From Brevundimonas sp. UBA4553 (GTDB taxonomy: Bacteria; Pseudomonadota; Alphaproteobacteria; Caulobacterales; Caulobacteraceae): 64,000 nucleotides of DNA. The stretch covers positions 186,001-250,000 of the forward strand of contig NZ_DGLD01000002.1 in assembly GCF_002387245.1 (NCBI RefSeq). The letters are read 5' to 3'. The stretch's first letter is position 1; every line of letters begins with the position of its first letter. Under the pieces are notes generated by a model, which worked only from the letters and a program-made list of their open reading frames with translations, had not been told where the DNA came from and made no database searches. This document shows positions 35,464 through 44,148 of the stretch, piece after piece. Position numbers and translations under genes: made by a program.

Positions 35464-37607
35464 CCCGTCACCCTCAGATTGACGATGCCGCTGCGTTCAC
35501 GCGGCATGACGACGACCTGGCCGTCCAGCCTCTGGAAATGCAGGTCGATGATCCCGTCGCCGACCTGCAGCCGCGTGACGGACAGGCGATCCACGCCCGG
35601 CGGCAGGGTGGGGTCGGCCACCTCAACCAACTGCTCGTTGGCGTCGATCGACAGACCCAGCGCGGCCTGCAACATCAGGAAGACCGAGCCCGCCGCCCAG
35701 GCCTGGGGCAGGCAGGCGACCGGATAGGCGATGGGCGGCTCGCCCGTCTCGCGGATGAAGCCGCAGAACAGCTCCGGCAGGCGCAGCTGGAAATGGGCGG
35801 CCGCGCCATAAATCTCGCCCAGCAGCATGGCCACCGCCCGCCGCTCGCCGTAGCCCGCCATGCCCGCCGCCGCCATCGCCGTGTCGTGCGGCCAGACCGA
35901 GCCGTTGTGATAGCTCATCGGATTGAAGCGGGCCTGCCCCTTGGCCAGGGTCCGCAGCCCCCAGCCTGAGCGGAACTCCGCCGTCAGCATCCGGCGGGTC
36001 ACCAGCCGGGCCCGTTCGGGCGACGGCAGACCGCTGAACAACAGGTGCCCGGCGTTTGAGCCGACCGCACGCATCTGTTTGCCGTCGCCGTCCAGCGCCA
36101 CGGCGTAGAAGTTCTGATCCTCCATCCAGAACCGGTCCTCGACCAGCTTGCGCACGGTTTCGGCTCGCGCCCGCCAGTGGTCGGCCCGGTCGTCGCCCAT
36201 GCGCCCGCCCATCTCGGCCAGGGCCGTCCAGGCGGCGAAGGCGTAGCCCTGCACCTCCAGCAGCGCGACAGGGCCCTTGGGAAAGCGGCCGTCGGTGTCG
36301 AAGATGGAGTCCTCGCTGTCCTTCCATCCCTGATTGGAAAGCCCGGTTTCGGCGCCCCGCGCATAGTCGATCAGGCCGTCGCCGTTGCTGTCGCCATAGT
36401 CGCTCATCCACCCCGCGGCCGCGATCAGGTTGGGCCATAGGGCGCGGATCGTGTCGAAATCCCCTGTGCGTCTGGCGTAGGCGCCCGCCAGGGCGATGAA
36501 CAGGCAGGTGGTGTCGACCCCGCCGTAGTAAAGGCCGAAGGGCACCTCGCCGAGGACCGACATCTCGCCGCCGCGCGTCTCGTGCATGATCTTGCCGGGC
36601 GCGGAATCCATGAAGGCGTCGACCTCGGTCGCCTGCCGCGAGGCCAGGTAGGTCAGGACGCCGCGGGCCAGGCTGGGGTCGACCCACAGCATCTGCCAGG
36701 CGGTGATGATCCCGTCTCGCCCGAACGGGGTCGAGAACCATGGCACCCCGGCATAGGGATAAGGGCCGGTCGGCAGGTCGGTGGTCAGCAGCGCGACGTC
36801 CGTCCGCGATTGGGTCAGCCAGTCGTTGATCCGCGGATCGCGGGGCGCTCGCACGCTGGCGCCGCGTCGCAGCCTGCGACGAATGGCCAGTCGCGCCTGG
36901 ACGGCGTTCAGCCGCCAGCGGTCCTTGTCCGGCGTGTCGCAAACATCGACGCTGCATTCGATGTAGAGGTCCAGCTTCTTGCTTTTGGGCAGGCTGAACA
37001 TGAACTCGGCCCGGTTTTCGCTCAGTCGCGCAGGGGGCTCCGAAAACGAAAGGCAACTGGTCCGCACGGTGTCGTCCAGCCCGGTATAGCGAAACGTGAC
37101 GCGGCGACCGTCCATGACCGGCGGGTGAATGGTCCCGCGGCGCTTTCGGGGCGTGCCGCGCACCTGAAAGATGTCGGCGAAGTCGGCCCCGAATTCAAAG
37201 GCCAGCGGCAGCAGGATGTCCTCGATGCCGTGGTTGACCATGCGCACCCGCTCGAACAGCCGCTTGTCCCAGAGGAAACGCCTGCGCTCCAGATGCAGCA
37301 CGCCCGCCGGCGCCGAGCGTCCGCCCATCGGCGGCAGCGGGCGATTGGTCGAGTGGCAGGTGAAGAAGACATTGTCTTCCGTCACGCCGGAACTGAGCCG
37401 CGACGGCCGCGCCCGCCCGACGGTCAGGACGAAATGCGACAACAGTCGGGTGTCGCGGTCGAACAGTCCGTCGGCCCCGCTTTTCACGTCGCCCCAGTGG
37501 TCCGCCACCAGAAAGGTGTCGGCGTCCTTCAGGGCCATCAGCGTTTCGAGACCGTCCTGGTCGTTGGTATCGGCGGCCGTGGTCTGGACCGAATAGGCGT
37601 CGTCCAT
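35460..37607 (-). CDS. Amylo-alpha-1,6-glucosidase / glycogen debranching enzyme-like protein
   Basis: Predicted 715 residues: an N-terminal GDE_N-like beta domain (about 15-220) and a C-terminal alpha/alpha-barrel glucosidase domain (about 250-680) with PWFSTPFGRDGIITAWQML and YYGGVDTTCLFI motifs. It would hydrolyse alpha-1,6 linkages of glycogen or other glucans. The start at 37607 has GAGG seven bases upstream; upstream in-frame sequence overlaps the glycosyltransferase gene. The C-terminus overlaps the mutY end by four bases (convergent). It follows a GT4 gene by 22 bases, a pairing often seen in alphaproteobacteria. Confidence 0.88.
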   Translation of the reverse strand: MDDAYSVQTTAADTNDQDGLETLMALKDADTFLVADHWGDVKSGADGLFDRDTRLLSHFVLTVGRARPSRLSSGVTEDNVFFTCHSTNRPLPPMGGRSAPAGVLHLERRRFLWDKRLFERVRMVNHGIEDILLPLAFEFGADFADIFQVRGTPRKRRGTIHPPVMDGRRVTFRYTGLDDTVRTSCLSFSEPPARLSENRAEFMFSLPKSKKLDLYIECSVDVCDTPDKDRWRLNAVQARLAIRRRLRRGASVRAPRDPRINDWLTQSRTDVALLTTDLPTGPYPYAGVPWFSTPFGRDGIITAWQMLWVDPSLARGVLTYLASRQATEVDAFMDSAPGKIMHETRGGEMSVLGEVPFGLYYGGVDTTCLFIALAGAYARRTGDFDTIRALWPNLIAAAGWMSDYGDSNGDGLIDYARGAETGLSNQGWKDSEDSIFDTDGRFPKGPVALLEVQGYAFAAWTALAEMGGRMGDDRADHWRARAETVRKLVEDRFWMEDQNFYAVALDGDGKQMRAVGSNAGHLLFSGLPSPERARLVTRRMLTAEFRSGWGLRTLAKGQARFNPMSYHNGSVWPHDTAMAAAGMAGYGERRAVAMLLGEIYGAAAHFQLRLPELFCGFIRETGEPPIAYPVACLPQAWAAGSVFLMLQAALGLSIDANEQLVEVADPTLPPGVDRLSVTRLQVGDGIIDLHFQRLDGQVVVMPRERSGIVNLRVTG

Positions 37608-37629
37608 GGTCTGCCTCGTTTCAGCGCGC

Positions 37630-38796
37630 TTATCCCCCCCTGAGAGAAATGGTCGAAGGCAGGAAGGGTTCAGCGGGAATACCTCCCGCAATCGCAAAGC
37701 TGCGCTCCTCGTTGGCGACGCGGGGCGGCGCCCGAACCCCGTCGAGGACGTGGGCGGCGTAAGGCCGTCGGGCCAGCAGGTCGCCGTAGACGTCGAGATA
37801 GCGTCGCGCCATCGCCGTGGCGGAGAAGCGCAGGTCGAACCGCGCCCGGATCGCTTCTCGGTCCAGACGGTGCGCCTGCTCGGCGGCGGCGACCGCCTGT
37901 TCCACCGTATCGACCAGGAAGCCGGTCGCGCCGTCTTCAATGATCTCGGGCGTCGATCCGCAGCGGAATGCGACCACGGGCGTGCCGCAGGCGATCGCCT
38001 CGATCATCACCAGGCCGAACGGCTCGGGCCAGTCGATGGGGAAGAGCAAAGCCTCCGCGCCGCCCAGGAAGGCGGACTTCTGATCGTCGCCGATCTCGCC
38101 GATGTATTCGACCAGGGGATGAGCGTCGATCATCGGCTTGATGACCGTGTCCCAATAGGCCTTGTCGGCAGCATCGACCTTGGCCGCCATCTTCAACGGC
38201 TTGCCGAGCCGCTTGGCGATCTCGATGGCGCGGTCAGGCCGCTTCTCCGGCGAGATGCGGCCGAGAAAGGCGAGGTAGCCCTGCGACGTCGGCGAAAACC
38301 GGTAGAGATCGCCGGGCATCCCATGATGCACCGTGGCCTTCCAGTTGGCGTACGGCAACGGGCGACGCTGGTCGTCGGAGATGGAGACCAGTCCGAACTC
38401 CGACCAGCGCTCATAGACGCCCGGCAGGTCCTTCAGGTCGAGCCGTCCATGCAGGGTGGTGAGGGTCTTGTCCGCCAAATCCCGGAAGAAGGGGAACTGG
38501 ATCAGGTCGGTGTGGAAATGGATGACGTCGAAGTCGTCGGCGCGATCCAGAACCTCGGCCAGCAGGGTCATGTGCGCGGCCATGTCGGATTTGAGCGGCG
38601 CCGGGTCCAGCCGGATGGCCTGATCCCGCACGGCGACCAGCCTCGCCCGCGTCTCGGCGTCGGCGCTGGCGAACAGGGTGACGTCGTGACCCAGTTCGAC
38701 CAGGGCGTCGGTCAGGTGGGCGACCACCCTTTCCGTTCCGCCGTAGAGGCGCGGGGGCACCGCCTCGTACAAGGGGGTCACCTGTGCGATCTTCAT
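37630..38796 (-). CDS. GT4-family glycosyltransferase
   Basis: Predicted 388-residue GT-B retaining glycosyltransferase. Key segments are MKIAQVTPLYEAVPP, YGGTERVV near the N-terminus, FLGRISPEKRPDRAI at the interdomain junction and the C-terminal FGLVMIEAIACGTPVVAFRCG sugar-nucleotide motif. The acceptor and donor are not known. Starts at 38796; a longer in-frame version would extend into non-coding sequence. Probably co-transcribed with the downstream debranching-type enzyme, suggesting a shared glucan pathway. Confidence 0.88.
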   Translation of the reverse strand: MKIAQVTPLYEAVPPRLYGGTERVVAHLTDALVELGHDVTLFASADAETRARLVAVRDQAIRLDPAPLKSDMAAHMTLLAEVLDRADDFDVIHFHTDLIQFPFFRDLADKTLTTLHGRLDLKDLPGVYERWSEFGLVSISDDQRRPLPYANWKATVHHGMPGDLYRFSPTSQGYLAFLGRISPEKRPDRAIEIAKRLGKPLKMAAKVDAADKAYWDTVIKPMIDAHPLVEYIGEIGDDQKSAFLGGAEALLFPIDWPEPFGLVMIEAIACGTPVVAFRCGSTPEIIEDGATGFLVDTVEQAVAAAEQAHRLDREAIRARFDLRFSATAMARRYLDVYGDLLARRPYAAHVLDGVRAPPRVANEERSFAIAGGIPAEPFLPSTISLRGG

Positions 38797-38927
38797 GTGC
38801 TGGCTCCAGCGCCCCCGATGGAGCACTGGAGTCGTCAACACGGGCTGCCGGTCGAAGTTCCAGCGTTGCCGGAACGATAAAATATCAGCTCGGCCGACGG
38901 CTTACCGCAGGTGCGAACGGGCGCGCC

Positions 38928-40007
38928 CTATTGCATCCCGGCGCGGATTTCGGTGCGCAGGGCGTCGATGGGTTTCAGGCCGGTGTCGGTCTTGAAGCGC
39001 CAGTAGGTCCAGCCGTTGCAGGCCGGGGCGTTTTCCAGCAGGGCGCCCAGCTTGTGGATCGAGCCGGTCATGGACCCGGACACCAGCGAGCCGTCGGCGC
39101 GGACACGGGCCTCGTGGTCGCCCTTGGGGCAGTAGAGCTTGTCGCCGGGGGCCAGCAGGCCCGCTTCGACCAGGGCGCCGAACGGCACCTTGGGTTCGGC
39201 CCGCTTGGAAGTCGTGACGACCAGGTCCTCGGGCGCGGCGGGGATGACCGCCTTGATGCGCTTCTCGGCGACCTTGGCGTAGCCCTCGTCGCGCTCGATG
39301 CCGATGAAGCGACGGCCCAGACGCTTGGCCGCGGCGCCCGTGGTGCCGGTGCCGAAGAAGGGATCCAGAATGACGTCGCCGACGCGGCTGGCCGACAGGA
39401 TGACCCGGTGCAGCAGGGCTTCGGGCTTCTGGGTGGGGTGAGCCTTGTCGCCGTTCTCGTCCTTCAGGCGCTCGGCGCCGGTGCACAGGGCCAGGGTCCA
39501 GTCCGAACGCATCTGGGTGTCTTCATTGAAGGCCTTCAGCGCGTCGTAGTTGAAGGTGTACCGCTTCTGCTCGCGCGACTTGGCGGCCCAGATCAGGGTC
39601 TCATGGGCGTTGGTGAAGCGGGTGCCCTTGAAGTTCGGCATCGGGTTGGACTTGCGCCAGATGATGTCGTTCAGCACCCAGAAACCCAGGTCCTGCATCG
39701 CCGAGCCAAGTCGGAAGATGTTGTGGTAGCTGCCGATGACCCAGAGCGAGCCCTCGTCCTTCAGCACGCGGCGGCACTCGGTCAGCCAGGCGCGGGTGAA
39801 GGCGTCATAGGCGGCGAAGCTGTCGAACTTGTCCCATTCGTCATCGACCGCGTCGACCTTGGAATTGTCGGGACGCAGCAGGTCGCCGCCCAGCTGCAGG
39901 TTATAGGGCGGGTCGGCGAAGACCATGTCCACCGACTTGTCCGGCAGGCCTTTCAGCACCTCGATGCAGTCGCCACGCAGGATGACGTCGGTCTTCAACT
40001 CGGACAT
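38928..40007 (-). CDS. ccrM: Cell-cycle-regulated GANTC adenine methyltransferase CcrM
   Basis: Predicted 359-residue beta-class N6-adenine methyltransferase. DPPY at 32-35 precedes the SAM motif FGTGT at 218-222, the beta-class order, and the C-terminal CcrM-specific extension (about 270-359) is present. C. crescentus CcrM, 358 residues, methylates GANTC late in the cell cycle and controls ctrA, ftsZ and mipZ. Transcribed divergently from murC. Two GANTC sites at 40045-40049 and 40099-40103 lie upstream of the start, consistent with methylation-dependent autoregulation. Confidence 0.97.
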   Translation of the reverse strand: MSELKTDVILRGDCIEVLKGLPDKSVDMVFADPPYNLQLGGDLLRPDNSKVDAVDDEWDKFDSFAAYDAFTRAWLTECRRVLKDEGSLWVIGSYHNIFRLGSAMQDLGFWVLNDIIWRKSNPMPNFKGTRFTNAHETLIWAAKSREQKRYTFNYDALKAFNEDTQMRSDWTLALCTGAERLKDENGDKAHPTQKPEALLHRVILSASRVGDVILDPFFGTGTTGAAAKRLGRRFIGIERDEGYAKVAEKRIKAVIPAAPEDLVVTTSKRAEPKVPFGALVEAGLLAPGDKLYCPKGDHEARVRADGSLVSGSMTGSIHKLGALLENAPACNGWTYWRFKTDTGLKPIDALRTEIRAGMQ

Positions 40008-40157
40008 GGAATAAGCGGCCCCGGACAGATGAGGCGCTTATGGTGAATCCTTACGGTTAAGGCGGAGTAACCAGACTTAAGAACCCGACGGACCGAGAGA
40101 ATCTCTCGGTCGGCAAAGATGGTGCAAATCGCAGGCTGTCTGAGCTATGAGGCGAAG
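40008..40157. promoter_or_regulatory. Divergent ccrM/murC control region
   Basis: Contains GAATC at 40045-40049 and 40099-40103, both matching GANTC. The second is at the centre of a 21-base palindrome, 40091-40111. A TTAA-N6-GTAA arrangement at 40057-40070 is a weak CtrA-like candidate with an imperfect spacer. Confidence 0.65.
40091..40111. repeat. Palindrome centred on a GANTC site
   Basis: Ten-base arms GACCGAGAGA and TCTCTCGGTC flank one central A. The GANTC site occupies the centre. As RNA it would be a hairpin too tight to fold fully; as DNA it looks like a dimeric protein site. Confidence 0.7.
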
Positions 40158-41603
40158 ATGATCGCACGCCTTCGCCCCGTTCCGTTCGCCCTAGGGCCTG
40201 TCCACTTCGTCGGTATCGGCGGCATCGGCATGAGCGGCATCGCCGAGATCATGCTGAAGATCGGCTATCAGGTGTCCGGATCGGACGCCAAGGCCAGCGC
40301 CAACACCGAGCGGCTGGAGCGCCTGGGCGCCCGCATCTACATCGGCCACGACGCCGCCCATGTGACCGAGGGCGTCTCTGCGGTGGTGTATTCCACCGCG
40401 GTCAAGGCGGCGAACCCCGAACTGGTCGTGGCGCGAGAGCGCCGCATCCCCCTGGTCCGCCGGGCCGAGATGCTGGCCGAGCTGATGCGTCTGCAGTTCT
40501 CGATCGGCGTGGGCGGCACCCACGGCAAGACCACGACGACCTCGATGGTTGCGGCCCTGCTGGACGCGGCGGGTCTGGACCCTACGGTGGTCAACGGCGG
40601 CATCATCAACGCCTACGGCACCAACGCCAAGGTGGGCGAGGGCGACTGGATCGTGGTCGAGGCCGACGAGAGCGACGGCAGCTTCCTGCGCCTGAAGTGC
40701 ACGGTCGCCATCATCACCAATATCGACCCGGAACACCTGGATCACTACGGCGACTTTGACGCGGTCAAGAAGGCCTTCTGCGACTTCATCGAGGACATCC
40801 CCTTCTACGGTTTCGGCGTGGTCTGCCTGGACCATCCGGAAGTGCAGAAGCTGGCGGCCCAGATCGATAACCGCCGCCTTGTGACCTACGGCTTGAACCC
40901 GCAGGCCATGGTTCGCGCCGAGAACGTGCAGATGTCGCCCGACGGCGCCCGCTTCGACGTGGTGGTGCAGGGGCAGGGTTTGGCTGCGCTGGACGAGCCG
41001 ACGCGGATCGAGGGCCTCTATCTGCCCATGGCCGGCTGGCACAATGTCTCCAATTCGCTGGCCGCCATTGCTGTGGCGCGGGAGCTGGGCGTGGACGACG
41101 ACGCCCTGCGCGCCGGTCTGGCCGGCTTCGGCGGGGTAAAGCGCCGCTTCACCACCACGGGCGTGGTCGGCGGCGTGCGCGTCATCGACGACTACGGCCA
41201 CCATCCTGTCGAGATCGCCGCCGTGCTGAAAGCCGCGCGCCAAGTCGTCCAGTCCGCCGAGAACCCCGGCCGCGTCATCGCCGTGGTCCAGCCGCACCGC
41301 TACACCCGACTGCGCGACCTGATGGAGGACTTCTCCACCTGCTTCGCCGACGCTGACAGCGTTCTGGTCGCCGACGTCTATCCGGCGGGCGAACAGCCGA
41401 TCGAGGGCGTCGACAAGCACGCCCTGGCCGAGGGCATCCGCCGCTACGGTCATCGTCAGGTCGCCGCCCTGGAAAACGCCGCCGTCCTGCCGCGCGTCAT
41501 CAAGGATGAAGCCAGGCCGGGCGATTTGGTCGTCCTGCTGGGCGCCGGCGACATCACCAGCTGGGCCTACGCCCTGCCGGCGCAACTTGAGGCCCTGGGT
41601 TGA
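40158..41603 (+). CDS. murC: UDP-MurNAc:L-alanine ligase MurC
   Basis: Predicted 481-residue Mur ligase adding L-alanine to UDP-MurNAc, the first of the peptide ligases. HFVGIGGIGMSGIAEIML gives the Rossmann segment, GVGGTHGKTTTTSM the P-loop, and EADESDGSFL and DDYGHHPVEI are family motifs. The start at 40158 (MIARLRPV) follows a GAGG by five bases; an ATG at 40119 would add 13 residues. Ends in a TTGA overlap with the next gene. Confidence 0.97.
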   Translation: MIARLRPVPFALGPVHFVGIGGIGMSGIAEIMLKIGYQVSGSDAKASANTERLERLGARIYIGHDAAHVTEGVSAVVYSTAVKAANPELVVARERRIPLVRRAEMLAELMRLQFSIGVGGTHGKTTTTSMVAALLDAAGLDPTVVNGGIINAYGTNAKVGEGDWIVVEADESDGSFLRLKCTVAIITNIDPEHLDHYGDFDAVKKAFCDFIEDIPFYGFGVVCLDHPEVQKLAAQIDNRRLVTYGLNPQAMVRAENVQMSPDGARFDVVVQGQGLAALDEPTRIEGLYLPMAGWHNVSNSLAAIAVARELGVDDDALRAGLAGFGGVKRRFTTTGVVGGVRVIDDYGHHPVEIAAVLKAARQVVQSAENPGRVIAVVQPHRYTRLRDLMEDFSTCFADADSVLVADVYPAGEQPIEGVDKHALAEGIRRYGHRQVAALENAAVLPRVIKDEARPGDLVVLLGAGDITSWAYALPAQLEALG

Positions 41604-42073
41604 TCGACGCACCGTCGCTGCCTGATTTCTGCGCCGAGATGCAGCGGCTGGCCGGGGTCATCGGGGCCAGGCCGGAATTGCTTCCCGATTACGGCGCTCA
41701 TGATCGAGGGGGGCTTCGGATCGAACTGGAAGGCGGCGTCTTTTTGCTCACCTATAGCGAGAAGGGCGTGACGGATGTCCTTGCTCGGAGCGCTGACGCG
41801 GACGCCGTTATGGAGCAGGTGTTTGTGCAAATCACAGAGCGCATGGCGGTTGAGGACCGATCGTCCGAAGCGCCAGTCATGGAGCCCCAGAACTTCAGCA
41901 CGCCTTCAATTGGCGAGGTGCGAGCAGCTGCCATGCAACTCCAGAACGACAGCGGACTGATCAAGCTTAGATTGATGGCTCTGCTCAATGCTGAATGGGG
42001 CCGTCGGCAAGCCGAGCGGAATGCTGCGCGTGCACTGGAAATCCAACACTTCTTCAACGGGAGCCGCCCTTGA
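41600..42073 (+). CDS. Imm63-like immunity protein candidate between murC and murB
   Basis: Predicted 157 residues. The TTG at 41600 overlaps the murC stop (TTGA), and GAGG lies seven bases upstream. The sequence LPDYGAHDRGGLRIELEGG, a tract ending VFVQITERMAVEDR, and RLMALLNAEWGRRQAERN resemble the Imm63 polymorphic-toxin immunity family (recalled consensus, not searched). Composition and codon use are less GC-biased than neighbours, especially after 41850. No signal peptide or membrane segment. No toxin gene is adjacent. The stop overlaps the murB TTG start. Confidence 0.6.
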   Translation: MIDAPSLPDFCAEMQRLAGVIGARPELLPDYGAHDRGGLRIELEGGVFLLTYSEKGVTDVLARSADADAVMEQVFVQITERMAVEDRSSEAPVMEPQNFSTPSIGEVRAAAMQLQNDSGLIKLRLMALLNAEWGRRQAERNAARALEIQHFFNGSRP

Positions 42074-42972
42074 CCATCACCCTCCCGACCGTGCGCGGCA
42101 AGCTGCTGCTGAATGAGCCGCTGGGGCCCTACACCTGGTTCCGCGTCGGAGGGGCGGCGGACGCCCTGTTCATTCCGGCGGACGCCGAGGATCTGGCTGA
42201 CTTCCTGAAGGTCCTGCCGGAAAGCGTGCCTGTCACCATCATCGGCGTCGGCTCCAACCTGATCGTGCGCGACGGCGGGGTCGAGGGCGTGGTCATTCGT
42301 CTGGCCGGGCGCGCGTTCGCCGCCATCACGACCGAGGGCGAGACCATCACCACGGGCGCGGGCGCGCTGGACTCCATGGTGGCCAAGGCCTCGGCCAAGG
42401 CGGGCATCGCAGGACTGGAGTTCTACGCCGGCATCCCCGGCACCATCGGCGGCGCCCTGACCATGAACGCTGGCTGCTATGGTTCGGAGACGAAGGATGT
42501 TCTGGTCTCGGCCTGGGGCCTGACGCGTCAGGGTGAGCGGATCGAGCTGACGCTGGCCGACTTCGGCTACACCTATCGCCATTCCAACGCCCCGGCGGGC
42601 GTCATCTGGATGGAGGCGACCTATCGCGGGACATCTGACGCGCCCGAGGCCGTGGCCGCCCGCATCAACGAGATCACCAGCCGCCGCGAAACGACCCAGC
42701 CGATCCGTGAAAAGACCGGCGGCTCGACCTTTAAGAACCCCGAAGGCCATTCCTCGTGGAAGCTGGTCGACGAGGCCGGCTGGCGCGGCAAGCTGCACGC
42801 CGAAACCGGGGGCGGGGCCAAGTTCAGCGAGTTGCACTCCAACTTCATGATCAACCCGGGCGAGGCCACCGCCGCCGACATCGAAGGTCTGGGCGAGGCC
42901 GTCCGCGCCGACGTGCTGGCCAAGACCGGCGTCCAACTGGACTGGGAAATCAAGCGCATCGGCCGCAAGTAA
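42070..42972 (+). CDS. murB: UDP-N-acetylenolpyruvoylglucosamine reductase MurB
   Basis: Predicted 300-residue FAD enzyme making UDP-MurNAc. The FAD-binding YTWFRVGGAAD, GVGSNLIVRDGG, and AGIPGTIGGALTMNAGCYG segments are conserved, with the catalytic serine in the GGSTFKNP segment. The best start is a TTG at 42070 because GGGAG at 42059-42063 is six bases upstream and the first residues then match the family. A longer in-frame form starting at 41995 would overlap the previous gene. Confidence 0.96.
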   Translation: MTITLPTVRGKLLLNEPLGPYTWFRVGGAADALFIPADAEDLADFLKVLPESVPVTIIGVGSNLIVRDGGVEGVVIRLAGRAFAAITTEGETITTGAGALDSMVAKASAKAGIAGLEFYAGIPGTIGGALTMNAGCYGSETKDVLVSAWGLTRQGERIELTLADFGYTYRHSNAPAGVIWMEATYRGTSDAPEAVAARINEITSRRETTQPIREKTGGSTFKNPEGHSSWKLVDEAGWRGKLHAETGGGAKFSELHSNFMINPGEATAADIEGLGEAVRADVLAKTGVQLDWEIKRIGRK

Positions 42973-43212
42973 GGCCCTTCTTCCCTTGTGGGAGGAGGTG
43001 GCCCGTCAGGGCCGGATGAGGGGTGTCGGCGTGACATTTCCATCCAATCGACAACCCAGCATCCGCGCACACCTTATCCGTCTTGCTCCGCAGCCCCCTT
43101 CTCCCTCAAGGGGATGGAGAAAGGGCGACGAATTCCCCGCCCGTCCCGCTATCGTTTCCAACCGGTTAACCGTATTCAGGGCATAGGGGCGGGCTAGTAG
43201 TCGGATCGTCCC
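42973..43212. other. Repeat-bearing gap between murB and ddl
   Basis: No gene. Dispersed repeat copy 2 lies at 42982-43023, and a similar CCTTCTCCCT...GGGATGGAGAAAGGG hairpin lies near 43098-43126. A GGTTAACC palindrome occurs near 43162. This breaks the otherwise tight coupling of the second dcw half, so ddl may have its own promoter. Confidence 0.5.
42982..43023 (-). repeat. Dispersed intergenic repeat, CCCTCATCCGG family, copy 2
   Basis: Inverted relative to the copy at 14514-14552; about three quarters of positions match, including the CCCTCATCCGG block and the CTCCCA/GGGA block. Confidence 0.6.
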
Positions 43213-44148
43213 ATGCGCGCGCCCCTGAACACCCTTCATGTCGCTGTCCTGATGGGCGGCCTGTCGTCGGAACGCGAGGTCTCGCTGTCGTCCGGTCGCG
43301 GCTGCGCCGATGCTCTGGAGGGGCAGGTCGCCAAGGTCACGCGCGTCGACGCCGGCCGCGATCTGGCCCAGGTCCTGACCGCCCTGAAACCCGACGTCGT
43401 CTTCAACGCCCTGCACGGCGAATGGGGCGAAGACGGTTGCGTCCAGGGCATCCTCGAGACCCTGCGCCTTCCCTATACCCACTCTGGCGTCCTGGCCTCT
43501 GCCCTGGCCATGGACAAGGACAAGTCCAAGGCCGTGCTGCGCGCGGCGGGCGTGGTCGTTCCCGGCGGCGGCCTGTTCGACCGCAAGGCGGTGGCGGCGG
43601 GCCACGTCATTGCGCCCCCCTATGTCATCAAGCCGAACGCCGAAGGATCATCCGTCGGCGTCTATGTCATCCAGCCGGGCGACGCCCCCTGCGCCATCGT
43701 CGGCGACGACAGCTGGACCTATGGCGATCTTGTCATGGTCGAACCCTTCATCGCGGGCAAGGAACTGGCCGTCACGGTTCTGGGCGAAGCTGGCGGCCCG
43801 CGCGCCCTGACTGTCACCGACATCACCCCGACCAAGGGCTTCTACGACTATGAGGCCAAGTATGCGCCGGGCGGCTCCAAGCACGTCCTGCCTGCCGAAC
43901 TGCCCGCCCACGTCTTCGAGAAGGCCCTGCGTCAGTCTGAACTGGCCCACACGGCCATGGGCTGCCGCGGCGTGTCGCGATCCGACTTCCGTTATGACGA
44001 TGTTAACGACGTTCTCGTTCTTCTGGAGGTCAACACCCAGCCCGGCATGACGCCGACCTCACTCAGTCCCGAGCAGGCGGCCTATGTCGGAATGGCGTAT
44101 CGTGATCTGGTTCGGTGGATGGTGGAGGACGCCTCATGCCCGCGGTAG
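43213..44148 (+). CDS. ddl: D-alanine--D-alanine ligase
   Basis: Predicted 311-residue ATP-grasp ligase supplying D-Ala-D-Ala to MurF. VLMGGLSSEREVSLSSG, NALHGEWGEDG, the ATP-grasp EGSSVGV region, and LLEVNTQPGMTPTSL are present, with the Mg2+ ligands in the last. FtsQ starts inside its 3' end (13-base overlap). Located upstream of ftsQ-ftsA in the second dcw half. Confidence 0.96.
   Translation: MRAPLNTLHVAVLMGGLSSEREVSLSSGRGCADALEGQVAKVTRVDAGRDLAQVLTALKPDVVFNALHGEWGEDGCVQGILETLRLPYTHSGVLASALAMDKDKSKAVLRAAGVVVPGGGLFDRKAVAAGHVIAPPYVIKPNAEGSSVGVYVIQPGDAPCAIVGDDSWTYGDLVMVEPFIAGKELAVTVLGEAGGPRALTVTDITPTKGFYDYEAKYAPGGSKHVLPAELPAHVFEKALRQSELAHTAMGCRGVSRSDFRYDDVNDVLVLLEVNTQPGMTPTSLSPEQAAYVGMAYRDLVRWMVEDASCPR

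Noticed and set aside
41600..42073. The gene between murC and murB as a C-terminal extension of MurC or N-terminal part of MurB
   Set aside because: It is in a different frame with stop codons on both sides and its own ribosome-binding site.
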